Origin: Azolla caroliniana
Taxonomy: Eukaryota > Polypodiophyta
Length of the DNA: 64,000 bases
Direction of reading: 5' to 3'
Assembly: GCA_043228905.1 (NCBI GenBank)
Contig: JBHGNT010000008.1
Coordinates: 13,454,001-13,518,000, forward strand
Notes under the pieces: generated by a model
Databases searched by the model: none
What the model saw: only the letters and a program-made list of their open reading frames with translations
Told to the model about the DNA's origin: nothing
Translations under genes and position numbers: made by a program
Shown here: one piece after another, positions 42,044 to 53,649 of the stretch
Position numbering within the stretch: position 1 is the stretch's first letter
Layout: each line of letters begins with the position of its first letter

Positions 42044-42830
42044 ATGGAAGGAGGTGTGAGCGGCTTTCTAGGTATGATAATTCTGAACTCTCAGAACTAT
42101 GTTAACTGGAAGATAAAGATGGAGGACCTTCTCATAGTCAAAGACCTCTACGAGCCAATTGATGGAGCAGAAATATCCATGGAGGTATTAGAGTCAGAAT
42201 TGAAACTTCTTAACAGAAAGGCAGTGGCCATCATCCGACATTGCGTCGATATAAGTCCCTATCCTTTAGCAAGTGGCGAATGACACGAATGCCCACGATA
42301 TGTGGCAGAAGCTGTCAGGTCTATATGTCAAGAGGAAGAACGCCCTCAATAAAACATCCTCGATGAGAAAGATTGTACAATTGAAATACAGAGATGGTGA
42401 GAGCATCATTGAACACATCAGCACATTGATGGGGTATGTGAACCAACTTGCCGCAACCAAGTTCCCCCTTGAGGATCCAATGTAGGCCATCCTGCTGCTC
42501 TGTACTTTTCTTGACAATTGGGAGAACCTGGTGGTGACTCTCAACACCTCGTGTCCAGAAGAGAACTTTTCTCTACAAGTGGTAAAGACAAGCATCTTGA
42601 ATGAAGAGACAAGAATGAAGGACAAGGGTGTCCTCGTCCAATCAGAGTCAAACTTGACTCAACAAACTGATAGAGGAGGGAACCGATAAAGGAGTCCACC
42701 AAGGAGGGACAAATCCCATGTTAGATTGAAGTCCAGAGGTAAGCTCGTGGCCTTTTATTGTGGAAATCCTAGACACTTCAAGAAGGATTGCTGACATCTT
42801 AAGAAGGAAAAGAATTTCAGTAATAATGTC
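42044..42830 (+). pseudogene. Copia-3 gag, broken
   Basis: Starting at the ATG 14 bases after the primer site, the frames read LNSQNYVNWKIKMEDLLIVKDLYEPI, then after a one-base shift MWQKLSGLYVKRKNALNKTSSMRKIVQLKYRDGESIIEHISTLM and, past a stop, ILLLCTFLDNWENLVVTLN. A zinc knuckle FYCGNPRHFKKDC lies at about 42752-42792. This is a standard Ty1/copia gag of the UBN2 type. A frameshift near 42275 and stops at 42483, 42687 and 42793 disable it. Confidence 0.85.
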
Positions 42831-43438
42831 GAACCCAGGACGATTCCTGAAGAAAAGAATACTTCCGCCATTGCTACGAGCAATGAAGAACAAAAGTTCT
42901 GAATACACAGTACCAAAGATCATTGAGTTGAATAGGATTCCATAGAGGATGAATCGAACAATCATGGAGAGAGTAAGGAGCATGTTGTCGCATGCGAAAC
43001 TGGCCTGAGGCGATGTATACAGTTGTTTAGCTGATCAATAGGTCTACCTTAGTGCCATTCTAGGGTGATGTCCCACAGAGGGTGTGGATAGGTAAGGATG
43101 TCTCGTATCAACACCTGAGGGTGTTTGGATGTTTAGGATCAAAGGTCAAAGCTCGACAATAAGTCGAAGCCATGCATATTCATGGGATACTCGGAAGACG
43201 AGTTTGGCTACAGGTTATGGGACTTAGTCGACAAGAAGGTAGTGAGAAATCGGGATGTAGTCTTCTTGGAGGACAAGACGATAGATGATTGGAAGCAATA
43301 GAAGTAAGAATCTACTTCCAAGTTAACCCCGACTACCATCGACTTAAGGCCAAGGGAACTGACACAATCGGCTAATTGGAGATAGACAGCCGACACAACC
43401 GAATCCGAGTTGGTGGACTTGGAGCAACTGACAAATAG
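42831..43438 (+). pseudogene. Copia-3 integrase C-terminal remnant
   Basis: After the zinc knuckle the protease and most of the integrase are deleted. Fragments NRTIMERVRSMLSHAKL, VWIGKDVSYQHLRVFGC, LDNKSKPCIFMGYSEDEFGYRLWDLVDKKVVRNRDVVFLED are visible, with several stops. The remnant ends at the Gypsy-1 insertion (TSD GGATG at 43439-43443). Confidence 0.8.
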
Positions 43439-43443
43439 GGATG

Positions 43444-43904
43444 TATTATAGATCATAGCACTAATGTAAGCTTAAGATAAGGATAAGGATAAAGAATTGA
43501 AAGATAGAAAGGAGAAAGAGAAAGAAGGGTGCCGATCCACCCGACCACCCCCGAGCGAAGGGATCGAGACGGACTCGAGCCTCGATCGGCGTCCCATACC
43601 ACCGCCGTGGCGTCGAGTCGTACCTGGTGCTGGCGCGCTCGCTACAAGAGTTGACCCACCACACGAGCAGAGTCTCGATGTAGTCAAAAGATCCTCAAAT
43701 GAGGGTAGCTAGGCCTCTTATTTATAGCGATACCCAAGGCCCGAAGGCAAGTTCACACTTGACCTAATGGGTTGTCTCAATCCCGAGGATTAAAAGTAAT
43801 CCTCCCCTTCTTTACACTCTCATTTAACCCTCACACTTATCCACGTGTATAGATTACTACGGTAAATTCTTACCACGGGATATTATATGGTCATGCTCGT
43901 AACA
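43444..43904 (-). repeat. Gypsy-1 3' LTR
   Basis: Minus strand TGTTACGAGC...ATAATA (terminal TA rather than CA). It differs from the 5' LTR at GTCTCGATG versus GTCTCAATG and GGCCCGAAGG versus GGCCTGAAGG. Confidence 0.95.
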
Positions 43905-46900
43905 TACTCCCCCTCTTTAAAACATTGCACTCTTGCAATGGAAAGTTAGGGAAGTTAGTTCTAAGAGTAGTTTCGCGTTCCCATGTGGCATCTTTTATTG
44001 ATTTATCCAGCCATTTTATTTTAAATTCTCGGATTTCTTTAGTACGTAATTTTTTTGTTTTAACATCGAGAATTCTTTCTGGTAGATGTGGTTTAGAAGA
44101 TAATTCTTCAGAAGTAACCAGAGTTTCAGTCGTAACTGTATTGTCGCCAGAACCTAGAAGTTCTTTTAGACGACTCACATGAAAGACTGGATGAATTCCG
44201 ACACCATCGGGAAGAGCGAGACGATAGGCTGATGACCCAATGCGTTTGAGGACTGTAAAAGGTCCACAAAACCGTGGGGCTAACTTAGCGCACTTACCCG
44301 TAGACAATGTCTTGGAATTGTGAGGTACACGTAAAAATACCTTCTGTCCAGGGTTGAATACACGAGGTTGCCTATGATGATCGGCATAAAAACGCGCTCT
44401 ATCTTGAGCTGTTTTTATATTATCTCGTGCAATATGCAACATATCTTGCATATCCCGAAGGAAGTTTTGCGTACTTCGCAACTCATCATGATGTATAGTA
44501 ACATCAATCGGGGCTCGTGGCTGAAAACCATACATCAACATAAAAGGACTATATCCCGTCGACGTATGCTTGGAGCTGTTATAAGCAAACTCCAAAATTG
44601 GGAGATAACGTTCCCATTTTGTTGGTTTTGCACCAACGTATGCTCGAAGCATGTCCTCAATAATTTGATTTACTCGTTCTGTCTGTCCATCGGATTGAGG
44701 ATGATCCGTGGAGCTCATGCTCAACGTAGTTTCTAACTTCTTAAAGACTTGTGTCCAGAAGTCACTAGTAAACTTTGGATCTCGATCACTCACGATATCC
44801 ATCGGTAACCCATAAAAACGAAACAATTCGTCAACGAATTGGTAAGCCAATTCAGGAGCTGTTACCGTGGTTTTAGTAGCAATAAATCTGGCCATTTTAG
44901 TTAGTCGATCAACGACAACCCAGATGGCATCATGACCTTTTTGGGTGCGAGGAAGGCTAACAATAAAATCCATGGATATACTTTCCCACTTATTATTGGG
45001 AATGTCCAAGGGATGTAAAAGTCCTGCGGCTTTAAGTCGCTCGACTTTGTTAACCTGACACTGGTGACATTTAGTCACATAGCTATGTATGTCAGGACGC
45101 ATCTTAGGCCAATAAAATTGAGTGGAGATGAGAACGAGTGTACGATGTATTCCAGGGTGCCCTGCTGAGGGTGCATCAGGGCATTCAAAAAGAATCCTCT
45201 TTTTGACCTCGGGTAAATCTGGAACACAAACCTTCCCATTACGGTAGAGCAAACCGTTAGCAATGTGGAAGTATTCCTTCGAGGATGTGGTGGTGTCTGT
45301 TCCAGACTCAACTCTTGCCCAGTATTTTGCGAAATAACTGTCATCAGGATACTTTCCTCGAAGGTGATCATAAAGATCTGATGATATTTCAGTGAAGCTA
45401 AGCGTGTTAACTTCACGGATGCGACTTAGTGCATCAGCGACAATGTTCATGGAACCTTTACGATATCGTATGGAAAAATCAAAGTCCTGGATGAGATCAG
45501 CCCATCGTGCCTTACGACCTTTCAGGTCTTGTTGGTCACAAAAATATTTCAAGGACTCGTGGTCCGTAGTTACCACAAAGTGATTTCCATAAAGATAATG
45601 GCGCCATGTTTTGAGCGCATGTATAACTGCAAATAATTCCTTTTCTTGAACGGTATACCGACATTGAGCAGAATCAAGTTTCTTACTCTCGAATGCTATT
45701 GGTTTACCATCTTGATACAAGACAGCACCTATAGCATAATCGCTTGCATCGGTTTCAACCTCAAAAGGTTTTGAAGGATCGGGTAAAAGAAGTGAAGGAG
45801 CCTTGCAAACCAGGTCCTTGAGTTCCTTAAAGGCAAGGTCTAGTGTAGCATTCCACACAATAGGTTTTGTAGACTTACGCGTTTGACCTTTTAAAAGATC
45901 AGTAAACGGCGTCGTCAATTGGGAGTAATTACGAAGAGACTTTCGCAAAAACCCCACAAAACCAAGGAATGATCGAACTTCTCGAATATTCCGAAGAGTG
46001 GGCCAAAGCTTGATTTTCTCAATGCGAGAAGGATCAATTTCAACTCCTCGTTCGGTTATGAGATGTCCTAGATAAGTAATTGATTTCTTGAAGAACTCAC
46101 ATTTTGAGATCTTCGCATAAAACTGTTTGTCACGCAATGTTTGTAAAACAAAGCGGACATGTCTAGCATGTTCTTGTAATGTACGGCTATAAACTAAAAT
46201 ATCATCCAAGAAAATAACGACAAATTTTCCAAGTTGTTCTCGGAAAATGTCATTCATTTCTTGTTGAAAAGTAGCCGGAGCATTGGTCAAACCAAAAGGC
46301 ATAACCAAAAACTCGTAATGGCCATAGCGCGTACGAAATGCCGTTTTAGGAACATCGTCCTCACTTATTCGTATTTGATGGTAGCCAGTACGGAGATCAA
46401 GTTTCGTAAAATACCGAGCTCCCTGGAGACGGTCAATTAGATCGTCAGCCCGGGGCAATGGATACGAATTCTTGATCGTCACTTTATTCAAGCGTCGGTA
46501 ATTAATACACATACGCCATGTGCCCTCTTTCTTTTTAACCAAGAGAACTGGTGCACCCCATGGAGATTTACTATAACGTATATAACCCATTCGTAAATAG
46601 TCCTTGAGTTGCTTAGATACCTCATCTTCTTCGGATCGACTTAAGCGATACGGAGGTATACTTATTGGTGCAACACCAGGTACAATATCTATACGATGAT
46701 CTATATTACGTTTAGGAGGTAACCCATCAGGTAGTTCACTTGGAAAAACATCATGAAAATCATTTAAGATTTCATCAAGTTGTTGTTGTTCAAAATATGT
46801 TAATTGAATCGGGACATTATCGATATTGTAAACGTGAATGTCCGGATCAAGTACACAATAAAATAACGTAGAACAAGACAACTCAGATATTGATGGACAC

Positions 46901-48324
46901 GAGGAAACAATCGAGAGGGATTGTTTTTTTACACATTGAATAAAATGCGTACAATCGTTCAGTACAAAAGAAATGGAATGACGAACCCAATCAATAAATA
47001 AAGAAGAGTTTTTATTATAAAACCAGGGATAACCCAGTATTACATCGGTGGTACAAAGATTCATTACATGGAAGTCTACTTCCTCTATATAAGTATCAAT
47101 AGAAATTCCTAATGAATGAATCGCCCCATTGATGTATTGTACTCTTCCATCAGCCAAGTGCACCGTGTAGGTGTGATCACTTACGGTGGGTTGGATTCCC
47201 CATATCTGAACCAAACGATCATTCACAAAATTGTGTGAGCTTCCCGAATCAAATAAAAATTGTACGGGAGATCCATTGATATACCCGTTTGCACGTAGTA
47301 AATCATTGGGACCCAATACATAGTGAGGGAAAGAACATTGACAATTACTTAAATGATGTGTATAGACCTGAAGGACATTAGGAATCTGACCTTTATGGTC
47401 TGCAGCTTTAGCTTTGTTGTCGTGCTCTTTCCGTTGGAGCTTTCGACATTGATCTTTTGTATGACCCTTCTTTTTGCAGAATACACAAAAAGGATGTTGT
47501 CGCTTACAATCGCGATCCAGGAATTCGTTGGGTGTCTTGCGTTTCCCAACAAATTGCGACTGCTTAGTCCCGGGCGCTTCGTTGGGTTTGTTATGGTCCT
47601 TCTTCGAAGTGCGTTGATAGCGAAGAACTATTTCAACGGCCTCTTCGAAGGATTTTGGATCCTTATCGTGCACTATCCAGTGATAGTCCGAATTGGGGAT
47701 GCCATTGACAAAACAAGCTATCAACCAATTGTCCCCTTCTAGACCCGATTTTTGGATTTGGGTTCTAGCATGGTGAACATAGTCTTCTAGCGAGGAAAAT
47801 TTCCTGCTAGAGAGGTTCATTAAAGCTTGTGCTGCCTCGGTTCGAGAGGGAGGTTGCAGAAATTGGCCCTTAAAAACCGTGACAAAATCTGTCCAGGTAT
47901 CGGGCAATTTCCCCATAGTACGGAGGCCACGCCACCAGGCGGCGGCCTTACCCCCGAGTTCTCGGCCGACATATGCAATCTTCGTACTATCTGGCGTGGG
48001 ATAGAGCTCAAAATGAGACTCCCATCGTCCCAGCCATGTGCAGATTGCTTCTTCGGTTCTTTCCTTTTTGTCTCCCGTAAATGGCTTAACGACAAATGAT
48101 GGTTCACCTTGTCGCTCATCAGGTCTATTAGTCTCACGTTGTAGACTAATGACACGTGCCTCAAGAGCACTCTGAGATTGCCGAAGTTCGGTCATCTGTT
48201 GAGCGGTGAAACTAAGGAATTGGGTTATTTGTGCCAAATACATCTCAGTGGACATTTGTCCAGGAGGATTCCCTTGAGTTCCTTCCGCTTGAGCGGATGA
48301 CATCGGGTCGTTATTTTGAGCCAT
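43891..48324 (-). CDS. Gypsy-1 gag-pol polyprotein (gag, protease, reverse transcriptase, RNase H, integrase)
   Basis: One 1,477-residue frame carries all functions. Gag (about 70-250: [20 protein letters not shown]) and zinc knuckle [14 protein letters not shown] (about 278) come first. Protease [11 protein letters not shown] is near 361 and reverse transcriptase has [13 protein letters not shown] and FLDDILVYS (about 705). RNase [17 protein letters not shown] is near 860. The integrase finger is [20 protein letters not shown]...CHQCQ (about 1058), the DDE core MDFIVSLP (1118), SDRDPKF (1178), [14 protein letters not shown] (about 1215). A chromodomain-like end has [20 protein letters not shown] (about 1435). 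The ATG at 48324 starts gag, and the stop lies 13 bases inside the 3' LTR. Gag and pol share one frame, so no frameshift is needed. Confidence 0.97.
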   Translation of the reverse strand: MAQNNDPMSSAQAEGTQGNPPGQMSTEMYLAQITQFLSFTAQQMTELRQSQSALEARVISLQRETNRPDERQGEPSFVVKPFTGDKKERTEEAICTWLGRWESHFELYPTPDSTKIAYVGRELGGKAAAWWRGLRTMGKLPDTWTDFVTVFKGQFLQPPSRTEAAQALMNLSSRKFSSLEDYVHHARTQIQKSGLEGDNWLIACFVNGIPNSDYHWIVHDKDPKSFEEAVEIVLRYQRTSKKDHNKPNEAPGTKQSQFVGKRKTPNEFLDRDCKRQHPFCVFCKKKGHTKDQCRKLQRKEHDNKAKAADHKGQIPNVLQVYTHHLSNCQCSFPHYVLGPNDLLRANGYINGSPVQFLFDSGSSHNFVNDRLVQIWGIQPTVSDHTYTVHLADGRVQYINGAIHSLGISIDTYIEEVDFHVMNLCTTDVILGYPWFYNKNSSLFIDWVRHSISFVLNDCTHFIQCVKKQSLSIVSSCPSISELSCSTLFYCVLDPDIHVYNIDNVPIQLTYFEQQQLDEILNDFHDVFPSELPDGLPPKRNIDHRIDIVPGVAPISIPPYRLSRSEEDEVSKQLKDYLRMGYIRYSKSPWGAPVLLVKKKEGTWRMCINYRRLNKVTIKNSYPLPRADDLIDRLQGARYFTKLDLRTGYHQIRISEDDVPKTAFRTRYGHYEFLVMPFGLTNAPATFQQEMNDIFREQLGKFVVIFLDDILVYSRTLQEHARHVRFVLQTLRDKQFYAKISKCEFFKKSITYLGHLITERGVEIDPSRIEKIKLWPTLRNIREVRSFLGFVGFLRKSLRNYSQLTTPFTDLLKGQTRKSTKPIVWNATLDLAFKELKDLVCKAPSLLLPDPSKPFEVETDASDYAIGAVLYQDGKPIAFESKKLDSAQCRYTVQEKELFAVIHALKTWRHYLYGNHFVVTTDHESLKYFCDQQDLKGRKARWADLIQDFDFSIRYRKGSMNIVADALSRIREVNTLSFTEISSDLYDHLRGKYPDDSYFAKYWARVESGTDTTTSSKEYFHIANGLLYRNGKVCVPDLPEVKKRILFECPDAPSAGHPGIHRTLVLISTQFYWPKMRPDIHSYVTKCHQCQVNKVERLKAAGLLHPLDIPNNKWESISMDFIVSLPRTQKGHDAIWVVVDRLTKMARFIATKTTVTAPELAYQFVDELFRFYGLPMDIVSDRDPKFTSDFWTQVFKKLETTLSMSSTDHPQSDGQTERVNQIIEDMLRAYVGAKPTKWERYLPILEFAYNSSKHTSTGYSPFMLMYGFQPRAPIDVTIHHDELRSTQNFLRDMQDMLHIARDNIKTAQDRARFYADHHRQPRVFNPGQKVFLRVPHNSKTLSTGKCAKLAPRFCGPFTVLKRIGSSAYRLALPDGVGIHPVFHVSRLKELLGSGDNTVTTETLVTSEELSSKPHLPERILDVKTKKLRTKEIREFKIKWLDKSIKDATWERETTLRTNFPNFPLQECNVLKRGSMLRA
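43905..43918 (-). other. Gypsy-1 polypurine tract
   Basis: AAAGAGGGGGAGTA directly before the 3' LTR on the minus strand. Confidence 0.9.
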
Positions 48325-49999
48325 TAAAGATTATTTCTGGAAAAGAAATAGGATAAGGTCAGAGATATAGTCATAACATCATGTCGTGATGTAAACATAT
48401 CATGGGCGAGCATTAATCGATATCATTATCTCACGTCAATACCCCTCTAGACGTATGAGATGAGGTTCAAGATCAGGTTACTATGGTAACACAAAGGTGT
48501 TTTAAAAACCATGGGGGTGACAAATAAATGTCTTTCCCTGATCTCTATATCGATTTTTTCATGGTGGCTCCCCAAGGCTCAACCATGTATGTTCGCGTCA
48601 TGAATAGTTTATACACGAAAAAAATGTTAACAATAAACTATGTTTCGGTGCCCACATAAGTGGTTTCGGCTCTTTAAGTCCTATTACGAGGACCCCGAGG
48701 TGCACTTAGACCTTAAGTCTAAACATGTGTTATAGTCATATGTATCAAGGATGTTGTATGGTCTTGGTCATATTTGAACTCGAGACCTCGAGAACAAATA
48801 CATTAAACACTTGAGCCAACCAAGTAAGTTGGTCTTCTCGAATGTTTAATGTTTGATGCGTATAAGAGATATGCGAGGCAATTGATCATATATGTTTTTT
48901 TAAAAGAACATATATGTCAAGGGTCCTTATTTCCCCCTCATTTACCAAAACTATGTTGGTACGTTACCTAACCGCAAGTCTCGTAATTACGATGGCATAC
49001 GCCAAAGTGCAACCTAATGGTGAAGCCAAATGAGCCCTTGTTTCGTAGTAGGCTCACGTGGGCCATCACATGGTCACGTCATTACGAATGCCTCTCGTAA
49101 GAACGAGCTCATGGTGGCATCGTATCCATGTAACGAGGGAGGGATGTTGGATACGCGCGTCATTGGAGCGACCTCACTTGAAGTGGGTCAAGCCCTACGT
49201 ACTCAACATCATTTTGGCTATTGGCGTTTCTTTACGTAACGAAATCGAGGTCGTCAACGGGGTTATCAACAACAAAAAAATGTTGAAAAAGGGATGGTGA
49301 CAACGCCATTCTCACAAAAATGTGAGGACGGCCACCAACATCCTTTTCCCGATCATGACAACTTTCGATATAATCACGTAATAACGAATATACACATATG
49401 TTTACTTATCACATATATACGATCAAATACGTATATATGTGACCACATATGCCTATATTCAACATATCGTTATAGAAAATAGCCACAAATGATGTGATCG
49501 AGATACGTAATCGAGGTATATACCTCTACGCACACGAAACATCCACAAATAAGAGATCATCGTAATACGCAATGGAGGTATTGACCTCTTACGCATACGA
49601 GACCAAACGCATATCGTTTACAACAAATCAAGGTATTAAACTCATACGCAAACGTAACATATGTTCGTGAACGTAATACGTAATTGAGGTATTAACCTCG
49701 TACGCATACGACACTCATCACATATTATTAACATGTCAAACGAGGTATTGACCTCGTGCACATATGTAAACATTTTAGATAATCAATTAAAGACCACTAC
49801 AACATCATTGACTTAATGAAAAAAATTACATATAAACTAAACACATGATTAGATGGGAGAAGAGAGAATAGAAAGAAAAATTCTGGAAAGAGTTACCGAA
49901 GTTCTTTGTTGATCGTTGTCTGGATCAAGGCCAACCGCACAACGATCGATCAGCATCAATCAAAAGACAAATGAAAAACAAAGAAACATTAGTACAAAA
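48325..49999 (-). other. Gypsy-1 leader region
   Basis: 1.7 kb between primer site and gag without a gene. It contains five spaced palindromes of the form GAGGTATTGACCTC (49513-49755) and a weak tRNA-like stretch on the minus strand at about 48850-48765. Confidence 0.75.
49513..49755 (-). repeat. Five degenerate hairpin repeats in the Gypsy-1 leader
   Basis: GAGGTATATACCTC (49513), GAGGTATTGACCTC (49575), AAGGTATTAAACTC (49630), GAGGTATTAACCTC (49686) and GAGGTATTGACCTC (49742) are spaced 55-62 bases apart and accompanied by (T)ACGCATACGA. Confidence 0.85.
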
Positions 50000-50010
50000 A
50001 TCTGATACCA
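50000..50010 (-). other. Gypsy-1 primer binding site (initiator Met tRNA type)
   Basis: TGGTATCAGAT on the minus strand, two bases after the 5' LTR. Confidence 0.9.
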
Positions 50011-50012
50011 AA

Positions 50013-50473
50013 TATTATAGATCATAGCACTAATGTAAGCTTAAGATAAGGATAAGGATAAAGAATTGAAAGATAGAAAGGAGAAAGAGAAAGAAGGGTG
50101 CCGATCCACCCGACCACCCCCGAGCGAAGGGATCGAGACGGACTCGAGCCTCGATCGGCGTCCCATACCACCGCCGTGGCGTCGAGTCGTACCTGGTGCT
50201 GGCGCGCTCGCTACAAGAGTTGACCCACCACACGAGCAGAGTCTCAATGTAGTCAAAAGATCCTCAAATGAGGGTAGCTAGGCCTCTTATTTATAGCGAT
50301 ACCCAAGGCCTGAAGGCAAGTTCACACTTGACCTAATGGGTTGTCTCAATCCCGAGGATTAAAAGTAATCCTCCCCTTCTTTACACTCTCATTTAACCCT
50401 CACACTTATCCACGTGTATAGATTACTACGGTAAATTCTTACCACGGGATATTATATGGTCATGCTCGTAACA
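50013..50473 (-). repeat. Gypsy-1 5' LTR
   Basis: 461 bp. A TATA-like CTATAAATAAGAGG is on the minus strand near 50295-50282. Confidence 0.95.
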
Positions 50474-50478
50474 GGATG

Positions 50479-52207
50479 AGTCAGAGTCGACAGACCTATG
50501 GAAGTCGATTGAAGACTACGAGTCGGAATCCGTAAATCCTCAACGACCGATCAACACATATGAACCCAAGCCGACAGTAGAGTCAGCAGAGACATCCGAA
50601 CTGGAGTGACAACGAGTGGAAGGAGATGCCCACTCAAAGAAAGGAGAGCACCGATGACATATGCCAGTCAATAAATCCTCTTGACTGATGAAGGTGAACC
50701 AGGATGCTATGATGAAGCCATTGCCAATGAGCACAAAGAAAAATGGTTGAGTGCAATGCAAGATGAGATGGACTCCTTGCACGAAAACTACACCTAGGAC
50801 GTGGTAGAATTACCGAAAGGTCAGAGATCACTTAGAAAAAAATGGGTCTATAAGGTGAAGATTGGAGAAGTCAATAACACACCTAGGTACAAAGCCTGCA
50901 TTGTGGTGAAGAGGTTCCAAAGGAAAAAGGGTGTCGACTTTGATGCGGTATTCGCACTAGTCGTGAAGATGACATCCATGTGAACTGTTCTGAGCATAGT
51001 TGCCAGCATGGACCTAGAGATAGAATAGCTAGATGTCAAGAAGACATTCTTGCATGGGGTTTAGGATGAAGAGAGCTACATGCAACAACCCAAAGGTTTT
51101 GAGGAGAAAGGGAAAGGGAACTTGGTGTGTCGATTGAAGAAAACCTTGTATGGTCTGAAACAGGCTCCACGCCAATGGTACAAGAAGTTCGAATCCTTCA
51201 TGTTGGAACATTGGTTCCAAAAAACATAGGATGATCATTGTGTGTTCGTAAAAAGGTATGTTGAAGGAGTCTTCTTGATTCTCTTATTATATGTAGATGA
51301 CATGTTAATAGTCGGTCAAGATACAAGGAAGATCGATAGCTTGAAGAAAGCATTATGCAAGTCCTTTGCCATGAAAGATCTTGGACCGGCAAAGTAGATC
51401 TTAGGGATGCACATAGTTCGAGATAGAACTAAGAGAGTGTTGTGGTTGTCACAAGAGAAATACGTGACGAAGATCCTAGAAAGACTCAACATGTCGGAAG
51501 CAAATCCAGTCTGCTCGGTGTTGCCGACAAACTGCAAGTTGAATGCCAAGCAATGCTCGATAGGGGAGAAAGAAAAGGCTGAGATGAGGAAAGTACCATA
51601 TGCCTTAGCCGTCGATAGTCTTATGTATGCTATGGTCTGCACGATAGAAATAGCTTTTGTTGTGTGAACAGAAAGCCGATACATGAGTAATCTAGGGTGA
51701 GAACACTGGGCAGCGGTAAAGTGGATACTTAGGTACTTGAAAGGGACCTCGAGAGTATGCATTAGATATGGTATCATGAAACCTATGCTTGAAGGGTTTA
51801 CTGACTTAGACATGTCGGGTGATGAATACTCAATCCGATCCACATAAGGGTACATGATGACTAATGTAGGGGGAGTAGTGTCGTGGCAGTCATGACTACA
51901 TAAGTCTGTGGCCTTGTTGACTACAGAGGTAGAGTACATGGTGAGGAGCTGATTTGGATGAGAAATTTTCTCAGGGAGATGGGGATGAAGCAAAGGGAGT
52001 TCTTGCTTCATTGTGACAGCCAGAGTGCCATACATCTAGCAAAGAATGCCACGTACCACTCCCGAACCTGGCATATACAGGGAAGGTATCACTGTTTGAG
52101 GGAGAAAGTTCAAGAAGGAGAGTTTACCCTTGTGAAGATCCATACTGACGACAATGGATCCGGCATGCTCACGAAGAACCTACCAATGGACAAACTCAGA
52201 GTCTGTT
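50479..52207 (+). pseudogene. Copia-3 reverse transcriptase and RNase H, decayed
   Basis: After Gypsy-1 the copia frame resumes: LRKKWVYKVK (RT start), RYKACIVVKRFQRKKGVDFDAVFA, QQPKGFEEKG, LLYVDDMLIVGQDT (YVDD box near 51290), FAMKDLGPAK, then LWLSQEKYVTKILERLNM, PYALAVDSLMYAMVCT and RNase H pieces LHCDSQSAIHLAKN and HTDDNGSGMLTKNLP. In-frame stops (for example 50983, 51394, 51665) and one or more frameshifts disable it. A polypurine tract GTGAAGGGGGAG lies at 52245-52256. Confidence 0.88.
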
Positions 52208-52258
52208 GACAGAGGATAGGACAAATAGACTCCTTGCCACTGGTGTGAAGGGGGAGTT

Positions 52259-52683
52259 TTTTAGGAATATGTCCCTCCAGTGGGAGGAGCGGAGTTCTCT
52301 CGAAGAGAGCCGACAGTTGAAGACAGGGGGTAGTCGATTGGATCGATGACAGCCGACAGTCGAGGACTTGACTTTGAGAGAGTCGACATGGAGACTTGAC
52401 AAGATATGATTGAGGTCGAAGTCACAACCTGCTAGTCTAGCCGACCAGATGGTCGAGGACCAGGCCGACTAGTCGGACCGACCCGACAGTTCGACGAATG
52501 AGTCGAATGATTAGTAAGACTATTATTATTATTAGATAATAATAATGGTCATGATTGTAAATAGCCCATTCTATGTATTAGTATAAATACACCTAGGGAA
52601 AACATGAGATGTAGAGTAGAACATAATAACATGTGTGGTTGTAGAGTGTGTGATAGCAAGAGAGGCTGAGGAAGAGAGCGGCG
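52259..52683 (+). repeat. Copia-3 3' LTR, truncated by Copia-4
   Basis: TAGGAATATGTCCCTCCAGT onward matches the 5' LTR at 41370. It stops at 52683 where Copia-4 begins, before the hairpin motif. Confidence 0.85.
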
Positions 52684-53043
52684 TGTGAAAATTAATATGT
52701 GGAAGCATATGACAAACCAGCTCAGCTGGATACCAATAGGACGTAAGGAAGAAGGTTTAATGGAGACCTTACACAGAGAATACATGGGAGAGTCAGAGAG
52801 AGAGCAAAACACAAAACTCGATTAAAAAATAATAATCATTTGTACATAGAATGTGCTCAGAGAGTACTTTTATACAAGTCCATAAAGAGCTAGCAGGTAA
52901 TTCAATGCTCATACAAGCGATTGACACTGACTCGCAAAAATATGTCTATGTACTAGGTTGGATCCGTAGGCCTCTAATGGTCTACCGGTTTCAATCCGAT
53001 CCGGCTCTCTGTTCAGGATCCGGTTGAACTTGCTTGCTCAACA
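52684..53043 (-). repeat. Copia-4 3' LTR
   Basis: Minus strand TGTTGAGCAAGCAAG...TTTTCACA. The polypurine tract TTCAAGGGGAG is at 53054-53044. The plus-strand start TGTGAAAATTAATATGTGG matches 63695. Confidence 0.88.
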
Positions 53044-53054
53044 CTCCCCTTGAA

Positions 53055-53649
53055 GCTGAACTTGAGGTTGGATCGTGGTGTCAGTTTCTGTGGTAGCCGG
53101 TTCTTCCATCTAACTCCTTCTAGCGTTCTCCCAACTCGCTCACGCTCCTCGTTCGGTCCGGTTCTTCCTTCCACGACCTGTCCAGTTCTGTGCTCCTCGA
53201 CCTTCTTGGTCGACATGTTTGCTTAGCAGGCCCATCTAAGCTCCTTCGTTGTTATGATGCCGGTGCTTGTCGACCCATCGGTTCCTCCATGTCGGTGTCG
53301 ACTTTCGCTGCCTTCTCGTCCGCTTGGCCTTTGGTTGATCCGGCTCCTTCGAATCAAATTGTTGAACCGAATGGGCTTCCTCCGATTCGTTCCAGCTCTT
53401 GTCCAAGTTGGTAGTCTCCAACTCGTTTTTCGTTTTTAGGACCTTCACCACATCGGACCACGTCCAGGTCTTGGCCTTCTTCTAGTCGGCTCTGTCCTTC
53501 TTAATTTTGTCGCTGCCGCCGCTTGTTCCGACTTGCTCGGATATGTCAACTCGCCTTTTTCTTCTTATCTTCCCTTGTCTTGGTTCTTTCCTCTTTGTCT
53601 CCGGCTCCTTGTCCAATGCTATTACCCGTTTCGGTTCCCGCTCTCCCCC
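53055..53649 (-). other. Copia-4 3' untranslated region
   Basis: It lies between the RNase H stop and the polypurine tract. The minus strand is purine-rich and holds no recognisable domain. Confidence 0.5.

Larger units (their letters stand above)
43444..50473 (-). mobile_element. Gypsy-1, intact young Ty3/gypsy retrotransposon
   Basis: It is a 7,030-bp element with 461-bp LTRs (43444-43904 and 50013-50473) differing at two positions that I can see, TSD GGATG on both sides, a primer site, a polypurine tract and one uninterrupted polyprotein of 1,477 residues. It interrupts Copia-3. All features of an autonomous copy are present. Confidence 0.95.

Noticed and set aside
47353-47742. Plus-strand frame of 129 residues
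   Set aside because: Antisense to the intact Gypsy-1 gag and without any domain.
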